64,000 nucleotides of DNA from JAJPKR01 sp050746125 (lineage in GTDB: Bacteria > Acidobacteriota > Terriglobia > Terriglobales > SCQP01), in NCBI GenBank assembly GCA_050746125.1, contig JBOGKX010000202.1, positions 29,415 to 93,414 on the forward strand. The letters run 5' to 3'. Positions within the stretch are counted from its first letter, which is position 1; every line of letters begins with the position of its first letter. The notes under the pieces are model-generated. The model had not been told where the DNA came from. It did not search any database and saw only the letters and a list, made by a program, of their open reading frames with translations. This document shows positions 34,334 through 42,154 of the stretch, piece by piece. The translations under genes were made by a program, and so were the position numbers.

Positions 34334-35536
34334 ATGGCTGCCGCGCCTCGCCCGATCGGCCGGCGCACCCTGCCCCGCCCCGCCTTGCTTTTCGCCTTCG
34401 CGCTAGCGGGCGTAGGCACGACGCTACTCGGGCCGCTGCTGCCGTGGCTGGCGCACCGCCTGCGCCTGGGCGATCCCCAACTGGGGGCTTTTTTCACGGC
34501 GCAGTTCGCGGCCTCGATTTTGGGCGTGCTGCTGTGCGGCGTGCTGCTACCGCGGGGGCGGTTTCGGGCGGCCACGGTCGCGGGACTGGTCTTGCTCGGC
34601 GGCGGCATGGCCGCGGTGACGGCAGCGCATTACGCCGGTGTTTTGGCGGCGGTGGCGGTATACGGGTTGGGCCTCGGCATGATCGTGCCGGCCGGCAATC
34701 TGCTGGCCGCGCAACTGGCCGCGCCCGACTCCGCCGCTGCCCTCAATCTGCTCAATTTCGCCTGGGCGGGAGGCGCGGTCGCCAGCCCGGGGCTGGTGGC
34801 GCTGGCGCTGCGGGCGGCCCGCCCCGGAGAAATTTTTCACGCGTTCGCGGCGGTGGCGGCGCTGGCGGCGGTGATTTGGCTGGCCGACGGCACGCTCGCG
34901 GCGCGGCCGCGCGGCGAAGACCCTCCCGTCGCAAGCGGGCCGGCCGCAAAGCGGGCGGCGTGGCTGCTGCTGGCGGCGCTTTTCTTCCTTTATGTCGGCT
35001 CGGAGACCGCCATGGGCGGGTGGATCGCGACGCTCGCCCGCCGCGCCGGACTTGCCGGCCGTGCCTGGCTGCTGCCGGCGGCGTTGTTCTGGGCGGGCTT
35101 GCTGGCGGGCCGGGCGCTCGCGCCGCTGCTTTTGCGGCGAATCTCGAGCGCGGCTTTGGCCCGCGGCGCTCTCCTCCTCGCCGTGGCCGGCATCGTCGCG
35201 CTCGTCGTTTTGCCCAGCGGAGCGGCGGCCCTGCTGGCGACCCATGCTTTCGCTCCGCTTTTCGATCTCACGGCGGTGCTCTGCGGCTTGGGTTTCTCGG
35301 TCGTGTTTCCCACGCTCGTCAGCCTGCTGTCGCCCGCCAGCGCCGCCGCCGCGCCGCCGGGCGCTCCCGCGCCCTTGCTCTTCGTGCCCGCGGCGCTCGG
35401 CGGCGCCGCGCTACCTTGGCTGGTCGGCGTGCTCTCGCACCATGCCGGCGGCTTGCGCGCGGCATTGCTGCTGCCACTCGCCGCCATGACGGCGATTTTG
35501 TTTTTAATGCCGCGGGGCGCGTTGGCGAAACGCTAA
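34334..35536 (+). CDS. MFS transporter, sugar-porter-like
   Basis: Inner-membrane secondary transporter of 400 residues with about 12 hydrophobic segments. The N-half shows GVGTTLLGPLLPWLAHRLRLGDPQLGAFF, a loop with GRFR after the second helix, and the TM4 segment YGLGLGMIVPAGNLLAAQLA, a layout seen in FucP-like and other MFS proteins. It starts one base after the LacI-type stop (TGA-G-ATG), so the pair is translated together. The likely substrate is the inducer sugar or a breakdown product of the locus; this is inferred from context. Confidence 0.88.
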   Translation: MAAAPRPIGRRTLPRPALLFAFALAGVGTTLLGPLLPWLAHRLRLGDPQLGAFFTAQFAASILGVLLCGVLLPRGRFRAATVAGLVLLGGGMAAVTAAHYAGVLAAVAVYGLGLGMIVPAGNLLAAQLAAPDSAAALNLLNFAWAGGAVASPGLVALALRAARPGEIFHAFAAVAALAAVIWLADGTLAARPRGEDPPVASGPAAKRAAWLLLAALFFLYVGSETAMGGWIATLARRAGLAGRAWLLPAALFWAGLLAGRALAPLLLRRISSAALARGALLLAVAGIVALVVLPSGAAALLATHAFAPLFDLTAVLCGLGFSVVFPTLVSLLSPASAAAAPPGAPAPLLFVPAALGGAALPWLVGVLSHHAGGLRAALLLPLAAMTAILFLMPRGALAKR

Positions 35537-35577
35537 CGAGCGCCTGGGACGGAAGATCGGCCGCGGCCGCGGCGGCA

Positions 35578-36528
35578 CTATACGCTCGAGTACTTGGCGC
35601 AGAGCCGCCGCACCTCCGCCACCAACTTCGGCACGCCGGTCACGGGATCCTCGCCCTGGGCCAGGCTGGGCTCGTATTCGACCGACATATAGCCTTTGAA
35701 GCCGGCGCGCGCGAAGCTCTGCCAGACGCGATCCATGTCAATCGGCGTCTTGTCGTCGAACTCGGCGCGGATATGGGTATTGGTGGCGTAAGGGATGCAG
35801 GCCTCGATCTGGGCGTAGGCTTCTTGCGAGGCGGAGGGCAGGAAATGGGTGATGTCGAGATTGATGCCGGCCCACGGGGAGTTCACGCGGTGCATGATTT
35901 CCAGGCAGACGTCGGCGGTTTGGGTGATGCCCGAATGGTCCTCGACACCCAGCATGATGCCGCGTTCACCGGCGTAATCGCAGGCCGGCTTCATGGTTTC
36001 GACGATCCAGTCAACCCCTTCAGAAATAGAGTGGCCGGCCGGCAGCTTGCCGCCGAAGACGCGCAGATGAGGCGCGCCGAGGCGGTCGGCGACGTCAATC
36101 CAGTGGCGAATCTCGGCGAGCACCGCTTGGCGCCGCGCGGGGTCGGCTTGCACCATGGTCGCGCCGCTGGCGGCGCCGGAAAAGGCCAAGCCGTTGCGAT
36201 AGGCCAAATGGCGCAGCGAAGCCAAATAGGCGGGATCGGTGGACTTGAAGTAATAAGCCGTCATGTCCACGGCGGTGAGCTTCTGGGGCACCGCCCAGCG
36301 GATGAAATCCTCGAGCGTCATCGCCCCGCGCCGCATATAGCCGTTGAAGGAGTAAGCGCAGCAGCCGGGCAGCAGGCGCGCGGTGCCGGCCACCTGGGCC
36401 GGAGTGACATCCAAGGCGGCGCGATCGGCGGCGGTGATCTCGGAATCGCGGCGCCGCTGGGTGGCGGCAGTCAAGGCGAGCGCGCCGGTAGCGGCCAAGA
36501 ACGTTCTGCGTGACGGTTTCGATGTCAT
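35578..36528 (-). CDS. Tat-exported sugar isomerase/epimerase-like TIM barrel
   Basis: Xylose-isomerase-like TIM-barrel protein (AP endonuclease 2 superfamily) of 316 residues. A twin-arginine signal (SRRTFLAATGALALTAA) starts just after the ATG at 36528, which has GAGGA 8 nt upstream. The barrel contains LRVFGGKLPAGH, GIMLGVEDHSGI (metal Glu), AGINLDITHFLP (metal Asp and His) and MSVEYEPSLAQGEDPV (final Glu), so the four metal ligands of the fold appear complete. Export makes a role on periplasmic oligosaccharide or keto-sugar products likely. It diverges from the Gfo/Idh/MocA gene, with only 75 bp between them. Confidence 0.87.
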   Translation of the reverse strand: MTSKPSRRTFLAATGALALTAATQRRRDSEITAADRAALDVTPAQVAGTARLLPGCCAYSFNGYMRRGAMTLEDFIRWAVPQKLTAVDMTAYYFKSTDPAYLASLRHLAYRNGLAFSGAASGATMVQADPARRQAVLAEIRHWIDVADRLGAPHLRVFGGKLPAGHSISEGVDWIVETMKPACDYAGERGIMLGVEDHSGITQTADVCLEIMHRVNSPWAGINLDITHFLPSASQEAYAQIEACIPYATNTHIRAEFDDKTPIDMDRVWQSFARAGFKGYMSVEYEPSLAQGEDPVTGVPKLVAEVRRLCAKYSSV

Positions 36529-36603
36529 CGTGATCTTCCTCAATGGCTCCGCAGTATGGAGAAGGCGACGGCTGCCGGGGCCAGGCTATCATAGTGCGGC
36601 ACC

Positions 36604-37785
36604 ATGTCCAATTGCTTGCGAGTAGGGATCGCGGGCGCCGGTTTCGCGGCCGCCCTGCATGCCGCCAGTTGGCGACGCGTCGCCGCAGCGCCGATCACGA
36701 TCGCCGGCGTTTACAGCCCCTCGGGCCAGCGCCGCGCCGCCTTCGCGAAAACGCACGGCATCGCGGCCTTTGCCTCTTGGGAGGATCTCGTGGCCGCGGC
36801 GGACGTCATCGACATCTGCACGCCCGGCGCCAGCCACGAACCGCTGGCCGTGGCGGCGCTCGAGGCCGGCCGGCACGTGATCGTCGAAAAGCCCTATACC
36901 GGCTATTACGGCGCGGTCGAGCCGGCGGCGACCGGCTTCAGCTACGATCGCCGCCGCGCCGCCGAGCGAGTGCGGGAAAGCTGCCAGCGGTTGCGGCAGG
37001 CGCTGGAGCGTTCCGGGCGCCAACTCGGCTATGCGGAAAACTGGGTTTACGCGCCGGCGGTGCAGAAAGAGCGGGAAATCCTGGAAAAGTCGCGGGGGCA
37101 GATTTTGCGCCAGTTGGGCGAGGAGTCGCACTCCGGCTCCCACGCCCCGAGCTACGGCGTGTGGCGCCAATCGGGCGGCGGCGCGCTGGCGACCAAGGGC
37201 TGCCATCCGCTGTCGGCGGCGATTTATTTCAAACTAGTCGAGGGCTTAACGCGGCTGGGCCGGCCGATTCGGCCGGCCCTCGTCAGCGCCCACGCGCATC
37301 GCCTCACCCAATTGCCCGGTTATGTCAATGAAGGAACGCTGCGCACCGATTACACCGACACCGAAGATTACGGGCAGATGCACGTGACCTTCGACGACGG
37401 CACGATCGCCGACATCGTGGCTTCGGACGTGGTGCTGGGCGGAGTGGCGAATTGGATCGAAGTCTTCGCCGGCAATCACCGCACGCGCTGCAATCTCAAC
37501 CCCATCGATGCGCTCGAGACCTTCGTGCCCGGCGCGGAAACCTTGCGGGACGTCTACGTGGTAGAAAAGATCGCGCCCAAACAAGGCTGGATGCGCCCCG
37601 CCCCGGACGAAGACTGGCAGCACGGTTATCCGCAAGAGCTGGAAGACTTCGCGCAGGCGTTTCATGCCGGGCGCGAGCCGCTTGCCAGTTGGCGGCTAGG
37701 CGAGCTGGTCAGCCTGACCCTCGCCGCGGCCTACGTTTCGGCCAGCGAAGACGGCCGCGACATCGAGATCACGGGCGGGGAGTAA
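36604..37785 (+). CDS. Gfo/Idh/MocA-family NAD(P)-dependent oxidoreductase
   Basis: Cytoplasmic dehydrogenase acting on a sugar or sugar-acid hydroxyl. The 393 residues start with a Rossmann fold (LRVGIAGAGFAAALHAASW, then AADVIDICTPGASHEPLA and HVIVEKP, the Lys of the EKP motif) and continue with the alpha/beta substrate domain; TKGCHPLSAAIYF contains the conserved catalytic His. An insert at about 95-135 is rich in Arg and Tyr. No ribosome-binding site is seen; a TATCAT box ends 11 bases before the ATG. The LarA-like gene follows after 4 bases, so these two almost certainly act in one pathway, where an oxidation step and an epimerisation are linked. Confidence 0.9.
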   Translation: MSNCLRVGIAGAGFAAALHAASWRRVAAAPITIAGVYSPSGQRRAAFAKTHGIAAFASWEDLVAAADVIDICTPGASHEPLAVAALEAGRHVIVEKPYTGYYGAVEPAATGFSYDRRRAAERVRESCQRLRQALERSGRQLGYAENWVYAPAVQKEREILEKSRGQILRQLGEESHSGSHAPSYGVWRQSGGGALATKGCHPLSAAIYFKLVEGLTRLGRPIRPALVSAHAHRLTQLPGYVNEGTLRTDYTDTEDYGQMHVTFDDGTIADIVASDVVLGGVANWIEVFAGNHRTRCNLNPIDALETFVPGAETLRDVYVVEKIAPKQGWMRPAPDEDWQHGYPQELEDFAQAFHAGREPLASWRLGELVSLTLAAAYVSASEDGRDIEITGGE

Positions 37786-37789
37786 CGGC

Positions 37790-39082
37790 ATGCCTTGGTT
37801 CGTTCACGAAGAGGACGCGATATCCCCCGCCACGCTGGAACGGCTCGCCGCCCAGTTGGTGGAAGAGGCGCGCCAGCGGCTGGCCCCCAATCCGCGCCGC
37901 GCACTGCTGCTGCCGCCCGACTTGACGCGCATGCACAGCGGCGCCGGCCGGCTGACGGAATTGATCTACCGGCAACTGGGGCGCTGCGAGACGCACCTGA
38001 TCCCCACGCTCGGCCAGCATCGGCCGCATAGCGAAGCGGAGAACCGGCGCATGTTCGGCTCCGTGCCGGAGGCGCGCATCCACGCTCACGACTGGCGCGG
38101 CGGCGTGCGCCGCCTCGGCACGATCCCGGCCAAAGTGGTCGCCGAGCGGACTGCGGGCAAGGCCGATTGGGAGATTCCCCTCGACTTGAACCGCTCCTTG
38201 ATCGAGGAGCGCTGGGATTTGATCGTTCACGTCGGCCACGTGGTGCCGCACGAAGTCTTGGGATTCGCCAGCCACAACAAGAATTGCTTCATCGGCTTGG
38301 GCGGAGGCGAAACGATTTCCGCCGCCCACATGGCCGCCGCCGCCTGCGGCATCGAGAACAATCTCGGCCGGCTGATCTCGCCCCTGCGCGCCTGCTTCAA
38401 CTGGGCGGAAGAACGCTACCTGGCTCGCTTGCCGCACGTCTATTGCCTGCTGGTGCTGGCGCTCGACGAGGCGGCGGGCGGATTGGTCACGCGCGGCGTT
38501 TACGTGGGCAGCGATTTGGAGACCTATCTCGCCGCCGCCCGCGCCAGCACGCGCCACAATATTTGCCGCCTGGCGGCGCCGCTGCCGCGAGTGGTGGCGT
38601 ACATGCAGCCGGACGAGTTTCGCTCCACGTGGGTGGCCAACAAGGCCATCTACCGCGCGCGCATGGCGCTCGCCGACGGCGGCGAATTGCTGGTCTTGGC
38701 GCCCGGCGTCGAGCGGTTCGGCGAGCAGCCGGAAGTGGATGCGCTGATTCGCCAATACGGCTACAGGGGCACGCCGGCCACGATGGCCGCCTACCGCGCC
38801 GATCCGCGGCTGCGCGCCTACGGGCTGGCCGCCGCCCACTTGATGAACGGCTCGAGCGAGGGGCGCTTCGCCATTACTTACGCTGCCGGGCGGCTCTCGC
38901 GCGCCGAAGTCGAGGGGGTCGGGTTCCGCTACGCCGATCCGGCCGCCGCGCTGGCCCGCTACGATCCGCGGGGGCTGCGCCCCGGCGAAAACCAGCTCGC
39001 CGACGGCGAGCGGGTCTATTTCATCGCCTCGCCCTCGCTCGGATTGTGGTCCACCGCCGCCCGCCTGGCCGCCAGCGCCTAG
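37790..39082 (+). CDS. LarA-like (DUF2088) racemase/epimerase
   Basis: Homologue of the nickel-pincer lactate racemase LarA, a family that also contains sugar-acid epimerases. Visible LarA landmarks in the 430 residues are LPPDLTRMHS (the D-x-TR motif, about 44-54), TLGQHRPHSEAENRRMFG (catalytic-His region), HVVPHEVLGFASHNKNCFIGLGGG (second His and the Lys that carries the cofactor in LarA) and ISAAHMAAAA. No larB, larC or larE genes for cofactor synthesis are in the window. It lies 4 bases after the oxidoreductase gene. The probable substrate is a 2-hydroxy acid sugar such as an aldonate or uronate; this is inferred from context. Confidence 0.82.
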   Translation: MPWFVHEEDAISPATLERLAAQLVEEARQRLAPNPRRALLLPPDLTRMHSGAGRLTELIYRQLGRCETHLIPTLGQHRPHSEAENRRMFGSVPEARIHAHDWRGGVRRLGTIPAKVVAERTAGKADWEIPLDLNRSLIEERWDLIVHVGHVVPHEVLGFASHNKNCFIGLGGGETISAAHMAAAACGIENNLGRLISPLRACFNWAEERYLARLPHVYCLLVLALDEAAGGLVTRGVYVGSDLETYLAAARASTRHNICRLAAPLPRVVAYMQPDEFRSTWVANKAIYRARMALADGGELLVLAPGVERFGEQPEVDALIRQYGYRGTPATMAAYRADPRLRAYGLAAAHLMNGSSEGRFAITYAAGRLSRAEVEGVGFRYADPAAALARYDPRGLRPGENQLADGERVYFIASPSLGLWSTAARLAASA

Positions 39083-39108
39083 CCGGTTCCGAAAAGCTCC
39101 GTAAGCTG

Positions 39109-39141
39109 CCTGCTTTTTGCGCGCCTCGCGCGCGCTGCGCG
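39109..39141 (+). repeat. 33-bp direct repeat, copy 1
   Basis: First of two identical 33-bp copies (second at 39175-39207), start-to-start distance exactly 66 bp. Each begins CCTGCTTTTTGCGCGCC and continues as alternating GC-rich text. They lie after the stop of the LarA-like gene, at the left end of an AT-richer patch. Confidence 0.9.
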
Positions 39142-39174
39142 GACCCCAAATGTTCGGATCACCGTGTCACGGAT

Positions 39175-39207
39175 CCTGCTTTTTGCGCGCCTCGCGCGCG
39201 CTGCGCG
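39175..39207 (+). repeat. 33-bp direct repeat, copy 2
   Basis: Identical to 39109-39141 over 33 bases. The spacer between copies (39142-39174) has no similar text. Distance of 66 bp and lack of inverted ends argue against a simple transposon footprint. Confidence 0.9.
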
Positions 39208-39324
39208 CGCGTACTGCGCGGCAAAAGCGACGGCTCCGCCCTGATCCAAGACTGCCAAGCTTAGTGCCGTTCGCGCCTGGACGAGTTGCTTGGCCGGCGT
39301 GTCGGCTTCCTGGTCCTAAAAATG

Positions 39325-40500
39325 TCAGTAAATGATCGTGAAGTTCCCATTGCGATCTGGAAGTATGGTCGGTAAGCCCCATACCGGCACGCCGGATGCG
39401 TGCCCTGCGGTGCCAATAGGCCGACCCGCCAAATCGTACAGCTGCCACGCGAGCGAACCGCCCTTGGACCAAGCAGTACCTTCGGTCCAGGACAGAAGGA
39501 CTTGGCCACGCGAGTTCGCGGCGATGGCAGGATGTTTTCGATCATCAGCCTCGCCCGAAGCAGAGAACGCCGAGGAAAGCGCGAATGTTCCCGGGTCAAT
39601 CTCATCGAAGTAGACCTGGCCTGCGGTCTCCCACGCGGCTAGGACACGCTGGCCGCCCTCGCTCAAATAATCGGCGCTCATGGGGCAGGCATCCAGCTCC
39701 CACGGAGCCACGGTCGAGGCACGGAATGATCGGCCGCGGTCGGACGAAACCAGCAGCGTCATGTCGCGATGAATGTTTTCTCCAGCGGCGCGATAAAGAA
39801 TGTAAAGTGTCCCGTGGCTGTCGACGAATCCGCGCATGCCGCAGCAGCCGCATGCCCCAAGCGGAGCGGGTGAAACCGCCCTCTCGCGCGCGAAAGACTT
39901 GCCGCCGTCGGTGGAGCGAGCCAAATAAACGCGCCGATTCGCTTCGCCGGGCTTCGCGCCGGTGGCGTGCCACATGACGTAAACATTGTTCTCGAGATCA
40001 GCCGCAACGGAAAGGCCTCCATTCAGCCCCGTGGCGTATTGAATCAAGTTACGCTGCGGCTCAAAGGCTGTGCGGGAATCGCTTAGCCGAGAGAAGAGGA
40101 GAGGTGTCGTGCCGCCCGGGCCAAGTGGCTCGGCCTGCTTCGATCCCATCCAGACGACGTAGACGCTGCCGTCTGGCCCCAGCGCCAGTTGCGGTCCACG
40201 CACTGTCCCCACTGCTAGCGCACTGCGGGGCTGGCTATTCACGCGAATCGGTGTCGAAAAATCCTGAGCGCCAGGCTTGCGCTGCACGTACTCGATGTTC
40301 CCGGCCGAGGGGTCGCCTTCGAAATAGATCATGTGCTGCACGCCCTGACGGTCAATTGCGCTCTGCGGCTGGATCTCGCCGACAGGGAGTCTCAAGGTCG
40401 TGATTTTGGGGATCACAGGAGCGCCGTGCGTTCGCGCCCCGACAAGCACGGCCGCCGCCAGCGCGCAAACTACAATTCCGCTTAGCCTCATCCCTCCCAT
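39325..40500 (-). CDS. Exported BNR/sialidase-like beta-propeller protein
   Basis: Secreted protein of 391 residues, probably a six-bladed propeller of the exo-alpha-sialidase superfamily. It has a signal peptide (about 1-26) and Asp-box motifs STDGGKSF and SSDRGRSF. An unusual Cys cluster GACGCCG (about residue 215), with another Cys in ELDACPM, may bind metal or form disulfides. The catalytic Arg triad and Tyr/Glu pair of true sialidases could not be confirmed, so the activity is open. The gene is visibly less GC-rich than its neighbours and sits beside a recombinase fragment and a tRNA, which suggests horizontal acquisition. A TATTAA box ends about 9 bases before the ATG at 40500, with no ribosome-binding site. 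Confidence 0.78.
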   Translation of the reverse strand: MGGMRLSGIVVCALAAAVLVGARTHGAPVIPKITTLRLPVGEIQPQSAIDRQGVQHMIYFEGDPSAGNIEYVQRKPGAQDFSTPIRVNSQPRSALAVGTVRGPQLALGPDGSVYVVWMGSKQAEPLGPGGTTPLLFSRLSDSRTAFEPQRNLIQYATGLNGGLSVAADLENNVYVMWHATGAKPGEANRRVYLARSTDGGKSFARERAVSPAPLGACGCCGMRGFVDSHGTLYILYRAAGENIHRDMTLLVSSDRGRSFRASTVAPWELDACPMSADYLSEGGQRVLAAWETAGQVYFDEIDPGTFALSSAFSASGEADDRKHPAIAANSRGQVLLSWTEGTAWSKGGSLAWQLYDLAGRPIGTAGHASGVPVWGLPTILPDRNGNFTIIY

Positions 40501-40528
40501 CGACGAATTTTAATATCGGGACTGACTA

Positions 40529-40858
40529 ATGTCCTGCAAAACTGCGAAGCCTCGACAGCACTTGAAACGCGCTTCGGAGTTCGCATGGCACTGTCTCCGC
40601 CACAGTTTTGCCTCCCGGCTGGCAATGGCTGGCGTGGGCCTGCGGGACGTGCAAGAATTAATGGGTCACAGGACCATCATGAGGTGCCGTTACGCCCACC
40701 TCGCCCCGCAGCACCAGTTGGACACGGTGCGCCTGCAGGACGGGTGGGGCAAGCAGCCCGCCATGGCCGACGTACAAACGGACGCCAAAGCGGACACCAT
40801 AGGTCTTGGGTCCACTGCGCCTGAGTTGCAAGCCCATGCGCAAGTAGCTGTTCAGTAA
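40529..40858 (+). pseudogene. C-terminal fragment of a tyrosine recombinase (integrase)
   Basis: 109-codon ORF matching only the last part of phage-type integrases: WHCLRHSFASRLAMAGVG (the HxLR box with the second catalytic Arg), LRDVQELMGHRT (conserved Gly-His) and RYAHLAPQH (catalytic Tyr). The segment between the GH and RYAHL boxes is one residue shorter than usual, and the entire N-terminal DNA-binding domain and the first catalytic Arg are missing, so it should be inactive. It ends 16 bases before tRNA-Leu. Integrases commonly insert at tRNA genes, so it is most simply read as the remnant of an integrated element. Confidence 0.75.
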
Positions 40859-40874
40859 TGATTTAGCGTAGATC

Positions 40875-40962
40875 GCTGGAGTGGCGGAACTGGCAGACGC
40901 AGCAGACTCAAAATCTGCCGGAGCTTTGCTCCTTGGGGGTTCGATTCCCCCCTCCAGCACCA
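40875..40962 (+). tRNA. tRNA-Leu (anticodon CAA)
   Basis: Class II tRNA with encoded CCA. The acceptor GCTGGAG pairs with CTCCAGC, the anticodon stem GCAGA/TCTGC encloses loop CTCAAAA (anticodon CAA, reads UUG), a long variable arm (CGGAGCTTTGCTCCT) follows, and GGGGG-TTCGATT-CCCCC forms the T arm. Mature end plus CCA is 40962. The recombinase fragment lies 16 bases upstream and the next coding gene 28 bases downstream. Confidence 0.97.
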
Positions 40963-40990
40963 AGTGAACTGAACTTCGGGGGAGGACGCG

Positions 40991-42154
40991 ATGGCGGCCG
41001 AGGAGCTTCCCGAGTGTACGGCGGCGGAGTTGCATGCGCGGCTCCGCCAGCAATGCGACAACCCGAAGGGCGGCGAGCTGCTCGTGCTGGATGTACGCTC
41101 GCCGGAATCGTTCGCGCGCGGCGCCATTCAAGGCGCGCCGCTCCTGCGCAATCTTCACTCGACTCAGTTTCTTGCCGACCCGGCCGCTGCCCTGGCGGCT
41201 CTGCCCGAGACGAAGCAGATCGTCGTGGTGTGCAACCACGGCAACTCCTCGAAGCAGGTGACGCGCGAGCTGCGCGCGCGCGGCCGGGATGCCGTCAGCG
41301 TGCGCGGCGGCATGGCGGCCTGGGGCGAATTACTGGTTGCGCGGGAGGCGGCGCGGATAGGCGAGGCCGCGATCCTGCAATTCGACCACGTCGGCAAGGG
41401 CTGTCTTTCGTATTTGTTGCAGACGCCGGCCGGAAGCTGGGCGGTCGATCCGGCGCGGCACATCGAACCCTACCTGGCGGCCGTTGCCGCGCACGGCGCG
41501 CCCCTGCGGCGGGTGCTCGACACGCACGCTCACGCCGACCATATCAGCGGCGGCCGGGAACTGGCGCAGCGCGCGGGCGTGAGCTACTGGCTGCACCCCT
41601 TCGACGCGCTCTCGCCCTGTGACCTCACGCCGGCGGCGTTCGCCTTCGAGCCGCTGTGGGAGGGCCAGCGCGAGCGGCTGGATGGGCTCGAGATACGCGT
41701 CCTGCACACGCCCGGGCACACGCTCGGGCAAGTCAGCTTGCTGGTGAACGAAGCCTATCTGCTGACCGGCGACACGGTCTTGCTGCGTTCGGTGGGCCGC
41801 CCCGACTTGGGCGGCCACGCCGAGGCTTGGAGCCGCCGTCTCCACGCCACGCTGCGCGCGCTCGCCGCCCTGCCCGACGACTTGCTGGTGCTGCCCTGCC
41901 ATTGCGCCGCCCCGGGCGAGGCGCGCGCCGACGGCGTCTATGCGGCCCGGCTGGGCGATCTGCGGCTCGCAAACGAGGCCTTGGCGCCGCGCGGCGAAGA
42001 TGAGTTCGTGGCGTACATTCAGGCGGGACTGAGCGAAGTTCCCGCCGCTTACCGCGCCATCAAGCGCCTGAACTTGGGGCTGGAAGAAGCCGACCAGGCG
42101 CGCCGCGACGAACTGCAAATGGGCAAGAACCTATGCGCGCTGTCGCATGCCTAG
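40991..42154 (+). CDS. Rhodanese-MBL fusion, persulfide-dioxygenase-like
   Basis: Cytoplasmic sulfur-metabolism protein of 387 residues. The N-terminal third is a rhodanese domain (LLVLDVRSPESFARGAI, then VVVCNHGNSSKQV with the active-site Cys). The C-terminal two-thirds are a metallo-beta-lactamase domain like ETHE1 persulfide dioxygenases: DTHAHADHISGG (metal ligands), LHTPGHTLGQVSLLV, LTGDTVLLRSVGRPDLGG and LPCHC. Known fusions of this pair, such as PRF and CstB, carry the MBL domain first; here the order is reversed. A GGGGGAGG ribosome-binding site lies just upstream. It overlaps tlyA by 8 bases, so the two are co-translated. Confidence 0.87.
   Translation: MAAEELPECTAAELHARLRQQCDNPKGGELLVLDVRSPESFARGAIQGAPLLRNLHSTQFLADPAAALAALPETKQIVVVCNHGNSSKQVTRELRARGRDAVSVRGGMAAWGELLVAREAARIGEAAILQFDHVGKGCLSYLLQTPAGSWAVDPARHIEPYLAAVAAHGAPLRRVLDTHAHADHISGGRELAQRAGVSYWLHPFDALSPCDLTPAAFAFEPLWEGQRERLDGLEIRVLHTPGHTLGQVSLLVNEAYLLTGDTVLLRSVGRPDLGGHAEAWSRRLHATLRALAALPDDLLVLPCHCAAPGEARADGVYAARLGDLRLANEALAPRGEDEFVAYIQAGLSEVPAAYRAIKRLNLGLEEADQARRDELQMGKNLCALSHA

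Noticed and set aside
34444..36513. Plus-strand frame of 689 codons across the MFS gene and the opposite isomerase gene
   Set aside because: Crosses a real stop and gene boundary; translation is Arg/Gly/Ala repetitive with no domain.
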